Source: Dialister sp.
Lineage (GTDB): Bacteria; Bacillota; Negativicutes; Veillonellales; Dialisteraceae
Assembly (NCBI GenBank): GCA_022722495.1
Contig: JAIJLI010000011.1
Span: forward strand, 1 to 24,424
Direction: 5' to 3'
Length of the DNA stretch: 24,424 nucleotides
Numbering within the stretch: position 1 is the first letter of the stretch; every line of letters begins with the position of its first letter. Below the pieces are notes generated by a model. The model was not told the DNA's origin, ran no database searches, and saw only the letters and a program-made list of their open reading frames with translations. Positions 14,537 through 21,147 of this stretch are shown here, piece by piece. A program made the position numbers and the translations under genes.

Positions 14537-15670
14537 TCACTTCACACCGGTCACGCGCCTGATAAATTCACTCACCGCATCCAGCCCTTTCCTCAGTACG
14601 TCCGCCTCATGACCGTAGCCGACACGGAAAGAGAATGGCTCGTCGAAGCAGTCGCCGGGGACGCAGAAGGCGCCTGTTTCCTCATACATGCGGCGGCAGA
14701 AATCGCGCGAGCCGATGGAAAGATCGTAATGCACAAGTGCCATAGTACCGGCCGTCGGCTTCACATAAGAGACATGCGGCTCACCTTCCACCCAGGCATC
14801 CAGAATGGGAAGATTGGCTGCCAGAATGGCGCGGTTTCTCGCGAGGATCTTTTCTTTGTGCGCCAAGGCGAGCGCCGCGATCTCCTCATCGAAGAGCCCG
14901 CAGCTCACAAGGTCATAGTCCCGCACACGGCGAAACTGGGCGAGCGCCTGCCGGTCATGGGTCGCAAGCCAGCCGAGACGAAGCCCGGCCAGCGAAAAGG
15001 CCTTCGACATCGATCCGGTCGCGATCCCCTTCTCATAGAGATCGCAAACGGAGGGAGAGAGAGCTCCGTCGATGGAAACGCCGCTGTACACCTCATCGCA
15101 GAAAAGGTATGCGCCACTCTGCCGCGCGATGGTGACGATGTCCTTCATCATGTCCGATGGGATCAGAGTGCCCGTCGGATTGTTCGGATTGTTGAGGCAG
15201 ATCATGCGCACGCCGCGCGCCGCTGCCTGCGAAAGCTCATCAAGGTCCGGCAGATAGCCGTTCTCTCTTCGAAGGCGCAGCACCGTCACCTCCGCCCCGA
15301 GCGCTTCCGGTGCCGAGTAAAACTGCTGATAGCTCGGGGAGAATGCGATCACACGATCCCCCGGGCGGATGAGCGAGAAGAAGATGTGCTGGTTCCCGCC
15401 CGTCGCACCATGCTCCGTCAGGATCTCCTCCGGGCGGATACTCGTATAGAGACGGCTGATCTCCTTCTTGACCTTCTCCGAGCCGAAGATGGTGCCGTAT
15501 GTCTGCTCTCTTTCAAAAAAGCGATCCATAAAATCTGCGCGATCCTCGCCCGCCAGCAAAAAAAGCTCTGCGAGCGAGAGAGGCTTCGCACAGGTGTCCG
15601 TGATATTGTACTTGGCGCCTTCTTCGTACTGGTCCATCCAGCTTTCGACGCCGAACTGTGAAACGATCAT
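14537..15670 (-). CDS. PLP-dependent class I/II aminotransferase
   Basis: A 377-residue fold-type-I PLP enzyme. The ring-stacking/phosphate glycine motif is at TGGNQ (90-94), NNPNNPTG contains Asn164, the pyridine-binding Asp192 and Tyr195 are in CDEVYSG, the Schiff-base Lys223 is in SMSKAFSLAGLRLGW and the substrate carboxylate Arg349 is in FSFRVGYG. All catalytic residues are present and the length is normal. The substrate is not predictable from this; relatives include general amino-acid aminotransferases and VioD-like enzymes. The ATG at 15670 has GGAG 7 nt upstream. A run of ten GGGTTCA heptads lies 31 nt upstream of the start, and the TGA stop is inside an AGTGACT heptad. The next gene upstream is a YbaK-like deacylase on the same strand. 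Confidence 0.9.
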   Translation of the reverse strand: MIVSQFGVESWMDQYEEGAKYNITDTCAKPLSLAELFLLAGEDRADFMDRFFEREQTYGTIFGSEKVKKEISRLYTSIRPEEILTEHGATGGNQHIFFSLIRPGDRVIAFSPSYQQFYSAPEALGAEVTVLRLRRENGYLPDLDELSQAAARGVRMICLNNPNNPTGTLIPSDMMKDIVTIARQSGAYLFCDEVYSGVSIDGALSPSVCDLYEKGIATGSMSKAFSLAGLRLGWLATHDRQALAQFRRVRDYDLVSCGLFDEEIAALALAHKEKILARNRAILAANLPILDAWVEGEPHVSYVKPTAGTMALVHYDLSIGSRDFCRRMYEETGAFCVPGDCFDEPFSFRVGYGHEADVLRKGLDAVSEFIRRVTGVK

Positions 15671-15700
15671 AGGGATACTCCGTAAAAATATGAGTGATTA

Positions 15701-15770
15701 GGGTTCAGGGTTCAGGGTTCAGGGTTCAGGGTTCAGGGTTCAGGGTTCAGGGTTCAGGGTTCAGGGTTCA
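15701..15770. repeat. Ten perfect tandem GGGTTCA heptads (G-quadruplex-prone)
   Basis: Ten uninterrupted 7-bp units at 15701-15770, followed by GGGTTAG. Each unit carries a G3 tract with 4-nt spacers, so the plus strand satisfies the G3N4 quadruplex pattern more than twice over. The array lies in the untranslated region between ybaK and the aminotransferase. Confidence 0.97.
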
Positions 15771-15809
15771 GGGTTAGCCCTTGGGGCGGCTCGCCCCTTG
15801 GGCTAACCC
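15769..15809 (-). terminator. Hairpin at the ybaK stop, mosaic-repeat end module
   Basis: AGGGTTAGCCC / GGGCTAACCCT and GGGGCG / CGCCCC form a long stem with a small internal mismatch. Its right arm overlaps the ybaK stop codon. It is the end module of the mosaic repeat reused here. It lacks a T run, so any termination role is doubtful. Confidence 0.55.
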
Positions 15810-16285
15810 TCTTCGCTCTCCCAATTCTTGCATACATCCACCCAGCCCTGCGAAGCGGATGCCCTTTCCAGCTCCGGAAGGCTGAGCTTCACCGCACTAT
15901 GGTCCGTGCCTGCCGCCGGATAAACGATATCGAAGCGTTTCAGGGACACATCCAGATAGACAGGCACGCCCTCCGGCAGGCAGAAGGGACACACACCGCC
16001 GGGGCGGTGGCCAATGTACTTCTCACAATCGGCGCCGGGGATCATCTTCGCCTTCTTGTGAAAGCTCATCTTGAATTTGTGATTATCCACCCTGGCATCT
16101 CCCGCCACGACGATGATGAGCGGCTTGTCATCCAAGAGGAAGGACATCGTTTTCGCGATGCGCGCCTCCTCCGTCCCGAGTGCCTGCGCCGCCAGCGCCA
16201 CCGTCGCCGATGACTCCTCAAGATCCATACAGCGATCCCCCATGCCAAGGGTCTCAAAATATTCTTTTACCTTTTCAAAGGACAT
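15803..16285 (-). CDS. YbaK/EbsC-family aminoacyl-tRNA deacylase
   Basis: A 160-residue cytoplasmic protein of the YbaK/ProX editing family, which hydrolyses mischarged tRNAs (for example Cys-tRNAPro or Ala-tRNAPro). The conserved lysine is in IAKTMSF (Lys45), followed by the LIIVVAGDARVDNHK core strand and the GHRPGGVCPF loop (92-101) that is typical of the family. Family membership is clear; the specific tRNA is not. The ATG at 16285 is chosen with AAAGAAG 8 nt upstream; the in-frame GTG at 16294 overlaps that site. It is flanked on both sides by repeats; the aminotransferase lies downstream on the same strand. Confidence 0.9.
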   Translation of the reverse strand: MSFEKVKEYFETLGMGDRCMDLEESSATVALAAQALGTEEARIAKTMSFLLDDKPLIIVVAGDARVDNHKFKMSFHKKAKMIPGADCEKYIGHRPGGVCPFCLPEGVPVYLDVSLKRFDIVYPAAGTDHSAVKLSLPELERASASQGWVDVCKNWESEEG

Positions 16286-16311
16286 CGTATGCACTTCTTT
16301 CGTATAAAATC

Positions 16312-16746
16312 GGGGACTAGTGACTGGTGACTAGTGACTGGTGGCTGGTGGCTGGGGATTAGGGATTAGGATCCGCGAGTGGCTGGTAGCTGGGGACTAG
16401 GGACTAGGGACTGGTGACTGGTGGCTCTCTCGCACTGTCATTTCGAGCAGAGCGAGAAATCTTTGTCATTCGCGGCGAGGGACTTACGCTTTTTCCACAT
16501 GTGCCGCGCACCTCTCCGCTTTCCGCATCTGTCTTTCCTGCCGTCTGTGCCCTATCCGCCCCTATGGGGCACCTTCCCCTCGAGGGGAAGGCTGACGATA
16601 CGAGGGAAACCTATCTCCGCAGACCTTCGGGCATCGCTTCATATATACTCGCGGCGAAGCCGCCACCACCATTTCTCATTTCTCATTTCTCATTCAAGCG
16701 AGGCTTCCATCCCCAATGAAGAGACAGCACGCCCCATGGGCTGACC
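16312..16746 (+). repeat. Mosaic intergenic repeat, longest copy
   Basis: On the plus strand: about fifteen RGKGRYT heptads in two runs (16312-16370 and 16378-16426), a REP-like palindrome (16437-16464), the block with ACATGTGCCGCGC, CATCTGTCTTTCCTGCCG and CCCTATCCGCCCC, the palindrome CCTTCCCCTCGAGGGGAAGG (about 16571-16590), GCAGACCTTCGGGCATCGC, a GGCGAAGCC hairpin variant followed by CACCACCATTTC, three TTTCTCA units, AAGCGAGGCTTCC and CCCCATGGGCTGACCC. It combines modules of copy 80-400 and copy 14310-14536. The small open frames in it are not credible genes. Confidence 0.85.
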
Positions 16747-16764
16747 CTCCCCACTTCATTTACA

Positions 16765-16797
16765 ACAAAGAGCTGTGCGCTGCACAGCTCCCTTTTT
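16765..16797. terminator. Intrinsic terminator
   Basis: A perfect 9-bp stem GAGCTGTGC / GCACAGCTC with loop GCT (16770-16790) just past the stop of the 197-residue membrane protein. On the minus strand the tail is TTTGTTG; on the plus strand CCTTTTTT. Confidence 0.75.
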
Positions 16798-17390
16798 TAT
16801 TTCTTTCCTTTTTTGACGACCGTCTTCGCTTCCGGTTTCGTTTCCGCCTTGCCGCGGCCGAGGCTGCCGGTCTTTGCCAGCTTCTTCGCCGTCATGTACC
16901 AAGCCGGAGACTTGTCCAAGCACTTGTTCTGCTTCACCGTAGGATCATTCGGATACTGTTTCTTATAGTTTTCCATCGCACGGCGCGCATTTACCTTCTC
17001 ATCCTTGGAAATGGTCTCGAAGGAGAATCCCACCTTCCATGCAAAGACGAGCATCGCTACAGGGTAGATTACAAGCGGATACACTTCGCAGAAGACGCAG
17101 GCCGCGATGAGCGCAAGCCCGCCCACGATAGAGAGCACCGAAACGCCGGTCTGCACCATGACAGTCTTTCTGAAGTCCGCATCCATGTGCGCGAGCCAGA
17201 TATTTCCGCTCGAAAGGAAGTAGTGGACGAATTCCTGATTCCGAAGCATCCTGTCCCGCTTGTTATGTGCAAGGATCTGCTGCACGATGTCCGCCACATT
17301 TTTCTTGAAGCGCATGGTGCGGTAATTGAATACGACGAGGAGCGTCGTGATGAGAGCGATAAAGATGATACTGCTGGTGGATCCTTCCAT
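16797..17390 (-). CDS. Membrane protein of unknown function at the end of the Tad locus
   Basis: A 197-residue protein, not recognised. Visible features: an N-terminal membrane anchor (about 7-22), a basic amphipathic stretch (about 26-75, with NVADIVQQILAHNKRDRML), two closely spaced membrane segments (about 77-120), and a basic C-terminus with KKLAKTGSLGRGKAE and PEAKTVVKKGKK. The ATG at 17390 is chosen with AAAGGAG 8 nt upstream and a good promoter behind it (17422-17450); the longer frame to 17681 overlaps the DUF192 gene and is arginine- and cysteine-rich noise. It follows the Tad genes on the same strand but has its own promoter and terminator, so a pilus role is only suggested by position. 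Confidence 0.72.
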   Translation of the reverse strand: MEGSTSSIIFIALITTLLVVFNYRTMRFKKNVADIVQQILAHNKRDRMLRNQEFVHYFLSSGNIWLAHMDADFRKTVMVQTGVSVLSIVGGLALIAACVFCEVYPLVIYPVAMLVFAWKVGFSFETISKDEKVNARRAMENYKKQYPNDPTVKQNKCLDKSPAWYMTAKKLAKTGSLGRGKAETKPEAKTVVKKGKK

Positions 17391-17421
17391 GATATGTCTC
17401 CTTTGCTGAGTTGTTCTTTCT

Positions 17422-17450
17422 ATTATAAGGGGCAAAGGGGAAATCAGCAA
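17422..17450 (-). promoter_or_regulatory. Promoter of the 197-residue membrane protein gene
   Basis: Minus strand TTGCTG (17450-17445), a 17-nt spacer and a perfect TATAAT (17427-17422), about 31 nt before the start codon. Confidence 0.68.
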
Positions 17451-17497
17451 GGGGAGAGAGAGCGCAGGACGTGCGCCCTTTCCCACACGTCTCACTT

Positions 17498-17839
17498 CTA
17501 AGCCCGCACCATTCCCACTTGGATGCCCAGCCGATTCGCTTCGCCCGCCTTCATCTCCAGACACCCTTTCGCACGGAGGCAGGCGGAGAGGCCAAGCCAC
17601 GGCGCAAGATGAGGGACGACCTTCACCACGCGGCCTTCTCCATCGAAATACACCGCATCGATCGCAAAACGCATGAAGCACATGTGGATGCTGTTCGTCT
17701 TCTCGAGGTACAGTCCACGTCCTTCATCAAGGGGCGCACGGAGCATGAGGCCTTTGAACCGCGCCCACCACGAGCGAGCGATCTCGACTTCGACGGAGAT
17801 GGCACGCTCGCCATTCGTGAGTATCCATGTTTCGATCAT
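17498..17839 (-). CDS. DUF192 family protein
   Basis: A 113-residue protein covering the whole DUF192 domain: RFKGLMLR (27-34), the core IHMCFMRFAIDAVYFD (51-66), VVPHLAPW (74-81) and the closing CLEMKAGEANRLGI (93-106). The family is a small beta-barrel of unknown biochemical function. Many members are exported, but this copy has no signal peptide. The ATG at 17839 is supported by AAAGGAG 6 nt upstream; the longer frame to 17926 has no such site. It lies downstream of tadC, beyond a terminator, so read-through or a separate weak promoter must express it. The family call is firm and the function open. Confidence 0.88.
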   Translation of the reverse strand: MIETWILTNGERAISVEVEIARSWWARFKGLMLRAPLDEGRGLYLEKTNSIHMCFMRFAIDAVYFDGEGRVVKVVPHLAPWLGLSACLRAKGCLEMKAGEANRLGIQVGMVRA

Positions 17840-17945
17840 AAAAGCTCCTTTGGGAAAATCGTGACTCGCATCCGGCTCTGCGACGAAGCCGGCACCTCCC
17901 TGCTCCCGTCGGCATCGCTGCGCCACGGCTTATACATCCCCTGCG

Positions 17946-17984
17946 AAAAAAATAACTGCCAGCTCACGCTGCCAGTTATTTTTT
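17946..17984 (-). terminator. Strong terminator overlapping the tadC stop codon
   Basis: An 11-bp stem TAACTGCCAGC / GCTGCCAGTTA with one mismatch, loop TCAC, and runs of at least six A or T on both sides. The tadC TAA is the base of the stem. It would end Tad transcription before the DUF192 gene. Confidence 0.85.
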
Positions 17985-18911
17985 CCCCATGGTTTCCATA
18001 AGAGAGAGAAGCGATGGCAGGAGCGCCACCACGAAGATCGCAGGGAAAATGCAGAATACGAGCGGGAAGACCATCTTGACCGGCGCCTTCATCGCCTTCG
18101 TCCGCGCCCGCTGGCGGCGGACATTTCTCATATTGTCAGCCTGGATCGTCAGCGTATCCGACATGGAAGCACCGAGACGTTCCGACTGCGTGACGGACAT
18201 GACGAAGAGGTACACATCCTGCACGTCACAGCGCTTCGCCATGAACTGCATCGAGCGGCGACGGGTCATCCCCATGCGTACATCACGGAGCATGCGGGAA
18301 AGCTCATCAATCAAGGGCCCCTTCATGCGCTCGACGACCTTGCGAAGCGCCGCATCGAAGGAGAGCCCTGCCTGCACAGAGATTGCCAGAAGGTCCAGCA
18401 CATCCGGCAGCTGCTGCGTGATAAGAGACTGGCGTTTCTTGATGATATGATTCAGGACACCGAAGGGGAGCAGCGCCCCCATGAATCCCCAGCCAAGAAC
18501 GATGAGGAAGAACTGCGGCGCTGTATAGACGCCCCGCCCCGCATACCAAAAGCCGAGCGCGAGGCCGAGCGCAAGGCACAGAAACCAAAGGCCGGCGAAA
18601 TGAGCGACCTTCCACACGCCCTGCTTGCCGGCGAGCATGATGCGCCGCTCCATGAGCTTCGGGATCGCCGCCGGAGCGAAGTAGGAGAGCGTATCCATCA
18701 GATCGCCCAGCACACGGCCGACCGTACGCTGCAGGAAGGGGATCTTCCGAAGATCGTCCGGATCCACCATCTCTTCTTCGGCAGAAGGATCCATAAACTG
18801 ATCCAGACGCCGCTGCATCTCACGCTGCGAGTCCGACTGCCGAAGTACGATGAGCGTCATCATGATAAAAACAAATAAGGAGATCGCGATCGCGATAGAA
18901 AATGCAAGCAT
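17976..18911 (-). CDS. tadC: Tad pilus inner-membrane platform protein TadC
   Basis: A 311-residue polytopic inner-membrane protein with a type II secretion F (GspF) domain at about 150-280. Membrane segments are at about 3-20, 103-125, 128-150 and 280-305. The GspF-domain signature ITQQLPDVLDLLAISVQAGL (168-187), followed by SFDAALRKVV, and SERLGASMSDTLTIQADNMR (243-262) are typical of TadC. With TadB it forms the platform of the Tad (type IVc) pilus motor, driven by CpaF. The ATG at 18911 has GAGGTGA about 8 nt upstream. The gene is separated from cpaF by a four-helix-bundle gene and repeats; a quadruplex-prone heptad array begins 23 nt upstream of the start. Confidence 0.92.
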   Translation of the reverse strand: MLAFSIAIAISLFVFIMMTLIVLRQSDSQREMQRRLDQFMDPSAEEEMVDPDDLRKIPFLQRTVGRVLGDLMDTLSYFAPAAIPKLMERRIMLAGKQGVWKVAHFAGLWFLCLALGLALGFWYAGRGVYTAPQFFLIVLGWGFMGALLPFGVLNHIIKKRQSLITQQLPDVLDLLAISVQAGLSFDAALRKVVERMKGPLIDELSRMLRDVRMGMTRRRSMQFMAKRCDVQDVYLFVMSVTQSERLGASMSDTLTIQADNMRNVRRQRARTKAMKAPVKMVFPLVFCIFPAIFVVALLPSLLSLMETMGKK

Positions 18912-18933
18912 GGAGTGTCACCTCGATTCAAAA

Positions 18934-18964
18934 GGGTTCAGGGTTCAGGGTTCAGGGTTCAGGG
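18934..18964. repeat. Four GGGTTCA heptads plus GGG upstream of tadC
   Basis: Units at 18934, 18941, 18948 and 18955, then GGG, giving five G3 tracts spaced by 4 nt. The array overlaps the last codons and stop of the four-helix-bundle gene and abuts the perfect hairpin at 18962. Confidence 0.95.
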
Positions 18965-19386
18965 AACGAAGAAGAAACTGACGTTTCTTCTTCGTTCCCA
19001 TATGCCGCATCCTCTTCCCGCAGCATATTTGAGCGCTTGAGCAAGGACGCAATCAAGCCATTGAGTAAGCGAATCACCGTTTGCACTTGCCCATAACATT
19101 CTTTTAACACGGTTTTATCTGTGAGATGCACATCCGCACATGCTATAATTTGCGATTCCAATTCATAAGCAGAGCCGCGAGCATTGTACAGAAAGTGAAC
19201 GTAGTCTTTTAGCGTTCCTCTTCCGGAACCCTCCGCGATATTGGAAGAGATCGAGATCACTGCCCGCCGCATTTGAGAAGAAATACCGTACTCTTCATTT
19301 TTCGGCAGTGCTTCAACCATTCGATAAATCTGCTTATATAAAGCGCGTGACTCTTTCCACACATCGAGATCTCTGTATGTGCTCAT
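18952..19386 (-). CDS. Four-helix-bundle protein (S23 / 23S rRNA intervening-sequence protein family)
   Basis: A 144-residue protein with the family's diagnostic N-terminus YRDLDVWKESRALYKQIY (4-21), the second-helix motif ISSQMRRAVISISSNIAEGS (35-54), and the third-helix ARGSAYELESQI region (69-80). The family was first known from open frames in 23S rRNA intervening sequences and includes the accessory protein of diversity-generating retroelements; these bundles oligomerise and bind nucleic acid, but stand-alone copies have no settled function. No reverse transcriptase or rRNA is nearby. GC content here is visibly lower (about 45% in sampled stretches) than in the flanking tad genes (about 60%). 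The C-terminal codons lie in a perfect 17-bp hairpin, and the TGA stop comes from a heptad (CCCTGAA). It looks like an insertion into the Tad operon. Confidence 0.88.
   Translation of the reverse strand: MSTYRDLDVWKESRALYKQIYRMVEALPKNEEYGISSQMRRAVISISSNIAEGSGRGTLKDYVHFLYNARGSAYELESQIIACADVHLTDKTVLKECYGQVQTVIRLLNGLIASLLKRSNMLREEDAAYGNEEETSVSSSFPEP
18962..18999. repeat. Perfect 17-bp hairpin at the 3' end of the four-helix-bundle gene
   Basis: GGGAACGAAGAAGAAAC, loop TGAC, then the exact reverse complement. It encodes the EEETSVSSSF tail on the minus strand and runs directly into the GGGTTCA array. There is no T run, so it is not a standard terminator; it may protect the transcript 3' end or be a structural mark of insertion. 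Confidence 0.95.
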
Positions 19387-19523
19387 CGCATCCCCCGAAA
19401 AAAACGATTTCTAAAACTCGCGGCAGTTCTTCCTTTTGTGCACCATACCACAAGTTCGAAAGCAAGACGTTGTTTGGAAGATAGTCCTAAACGGGCTAAG
19501 GCTTGGGGTTTGCATACGGCAAG

Positions 19524-19688
19524 CGGGCATCGCCGCTATGGATACTCCGCGGCGCATTTCGTCATCCTGAGCGGAGTGAAATGTCGGATGTTCGAAAATG
19601 TAAAGGCTGAACAGTGAGAACTGAGTCGAAGGATCTGGCGCCGCACCACAACCCTGAACCCGCCAACCTGAACCCTGAACCCTTCACG
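19524..19688 (+). repeat. Mosaic/REP block, left copy of a direct repeat flanking tadE-cpaF
   Basis: The block from CGGGCATCGCC through GCGGCGCATTTCGTCATCC, AGCGGAGTGAAATGTCGGAT, ACAGTGAGAACTGAGTCGAA and GGATCTGGCGCCGCACCAC (19524-19649) is almost identical to 21725-21850. It continues with TGAACCC-type heptads up to the cpaF stop. A partial copy is at 13361-13390. Confidence 0.88.
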
Positions 19689-21074
19689 TCATTCTTCCCA
19701 ATCCCCTTCCGGCACGCGGCCGAAGAGATCCTTCGGCACGTCCACGCCGTGGATCTTGAACTTGGTGAGAAACTGCGGCTGCAGACCTGTATACACGAAG
19801 GAGCCCTGCGACTTGCCGTTTTCATCGAAGCCGGTCTGGTGGTAGCGGAAAAGGTCCTGCAGGACGATCACATTTCCTTCCATCTGCTGCACTTCGGTGA
19901 TGTAGGTAATCTTGCGGGAACCGTCCTGAATGCGGGACTGATGAATGATGAGATCGAGTGCGGAGGAGATCTGGCTGCGGATCGCCGTGACCGGCAGATC
20001 GAAGCCGCTCATGAGGACCATCGTTTCCAGACGCGAGAGCACATCGCGCGGACTGTTCGCATGCGCCGTCGTGAGCGAGCCGTCATGGCCGGTATTCATC
20101 GCCTGCAGCATATCAAGTGCCTCACCGCTTCGGACTTCGCCGACGATGATGCGGTCCGGGCGCATACGGAGAGCATTCTTCACAAGGTCTCTGATCGTGA
20201 CCGCCCCCTTGCCCTCTATATTCGGCGGACGGGACTCGAGCGTCACGACATGCGGCTGCTCAAGGCGGAGTTCGGCGGCATCTTCGATGGTGACGATGCG
20301 TTCATCGGAGGGGATGAAGGAAGAAAGTACATTCAGCGTGGTCGTCTTGCCGGAACCGGTACCGCCGCTGACCATGATGTTCAGCTTCGCCTTGACACAG
20401 GCGCGCAGGAATGAGGCCATCTGCTCCGAAAGGGTGCCATAGGCGATCAGATCCTCGATCAAGAGCGGTATCCGGGAGAATTTACGGATCGTCACGCACG
20501 GTCCGGACAGAGAAAGCGGCGGGATGACGATATTGACACGAGAACCGTCTTCGAGACGCGCATCGACGATCGGCGATGCTTCATCGACGTGACGGCCCAG
20601 CGGCGACACGATCTTCTCGATGATCGCCATCAGGTGTGCCTGATCCTGAAAACGAGCCTGCGTCAGATGGATCTTGCCCATCTTTTCCACATAGATCTTC
20701 TTCGGCCCGTTGATCATGATCTCCGTCACGGCATCATCCTTCAGGAATGGCTCGATCGGACCAAGCCCTAAGATCTCATCACAGATATCCGATACCAGAC
20801 GCGAACGCTCGCCGCGCGGAACGGCAAAGGGATCCTCCTCGACCACACGCTGTACATAACGCGTAATGACCGCCTCGACCTCCTGGCGCGTATGCCTGCC
20901 GTCCAAGACCTGCTGCTGCTCAGCGGTCATGTCATCGACGATACGCCGGTGAATTCCATTTTTCAGCTCCTGGTATCCCTCTTCGTGGGCGTTGTTTGTC
21001 CGGCCGGCAAATATAGCGGCCTGTTCTTTTTTCTCGGTGCCGTCACGGCGGCCAAGACGTTCCAGAAGTTTCAA
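19689..21074 (-). CDS. cpaF: Tad pilus assembly ATPase CpaF/TadA
   Basis: A 461-residue hexameric secretion ATPase of the VirB11/GspE superfamily that powers Tad pilus assembly from the cytoplasmic face. Visible: CpaF N-terminal domain with LGLGPIEPFL and VTEIMINGPKKIYVE (102-130), Walker A GGTGSGKT (237-244), the Asp-box VTIEDAAELRLEQP (261-274), Walker B/GEVR (308-315) and the His box TGHDGSLTTAHANSP (328-342). All catalytic elements are intact. The TTG at 21074 is chosen because AAGGAAGG lies 8 nt upstream; a GTG at 21083 overlaps that site, and the ATG at 21173 has no ribosome binding site and would overlap tadE. A C7 homopolymer lies in the gap to tadE. Confidence 0.93.
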   Translation of the reverse strand: MKLLERLGRRDGTEKKEQAAIFAGRTNNAHEEGYQELKNGIHRRIVDDMTAEQQQVLDGRHTRQEVEAVITRYVQRVVEEDPFAVPRGERSRLVSDICDEILGLGPIEPFLKDDAVTEIMINGPKKIYVEKMGKIHLTQARFQDQAHLMAIIEKIVSPLGRHVDEASPIVDARLEDGSRVNIVIPPLSLSGPCVTIRKFSRIPLLIEDLIAYGTLSEQMASFLRACVKAKLNIMVSGGTGSGKTTTLNVLSSFIPSDERIVTIEDAAELRLEQPHVVTLESRPPNIEGKGAVTIRDLVKNALRMRPDRIIVGEVRSGEALDMLQAMNTGHDGSLTTAHANSPRDVLSRLETMVLMSGFDLPVTAIRSQISSALDLIIHQSRIQDGSRKITYITEVQQMEGNVIVLQDLFRYHQTGFDENGKSQGSFVYTGLQPQFLTKFKIHGVDVPKDLFGRVPEGDWEE

Positions 21075-21147
21075 AGTCTTCACCTTCCTTGGGGATTTGT
21101 TGATGGGTGTAATGGGAATAGTGGGGGGGTAGCGAGACGCGAGCGCC

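Noticed and set aside
14609..15661. A 350-codon plus-strand open frame opposite the aminotransferase
   Set aside because: The minus-strand frame has every PLP-enzyme residue; this one has none and no ribosome binding site.
15701..15770. CRISPR array
   Set aside because: The units are contiguous 7-bp repeats without spacers, and no cas gene is present.
16414..16744. Two overlapping plus-strand frames of about 100 codons
   Set aside because: They consist of mosaic-repeat sequence and have no ribosome binding site or family likeness.
17391..17681. N-terminal extension of the 197-residue membrane protein
   Set aside because: The extension overlaps the DUF192 gene, has noise-like composition, and the ATG at 17390 has a strong ribosome binding site and promoter.
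18952..19386. Accessory gene of a diversity-generating retroelement or an rRNA intervening sequence
   Set aside because: No reverse transcriptase, template/variable repeat pair or 23S rRNA is present in the window.
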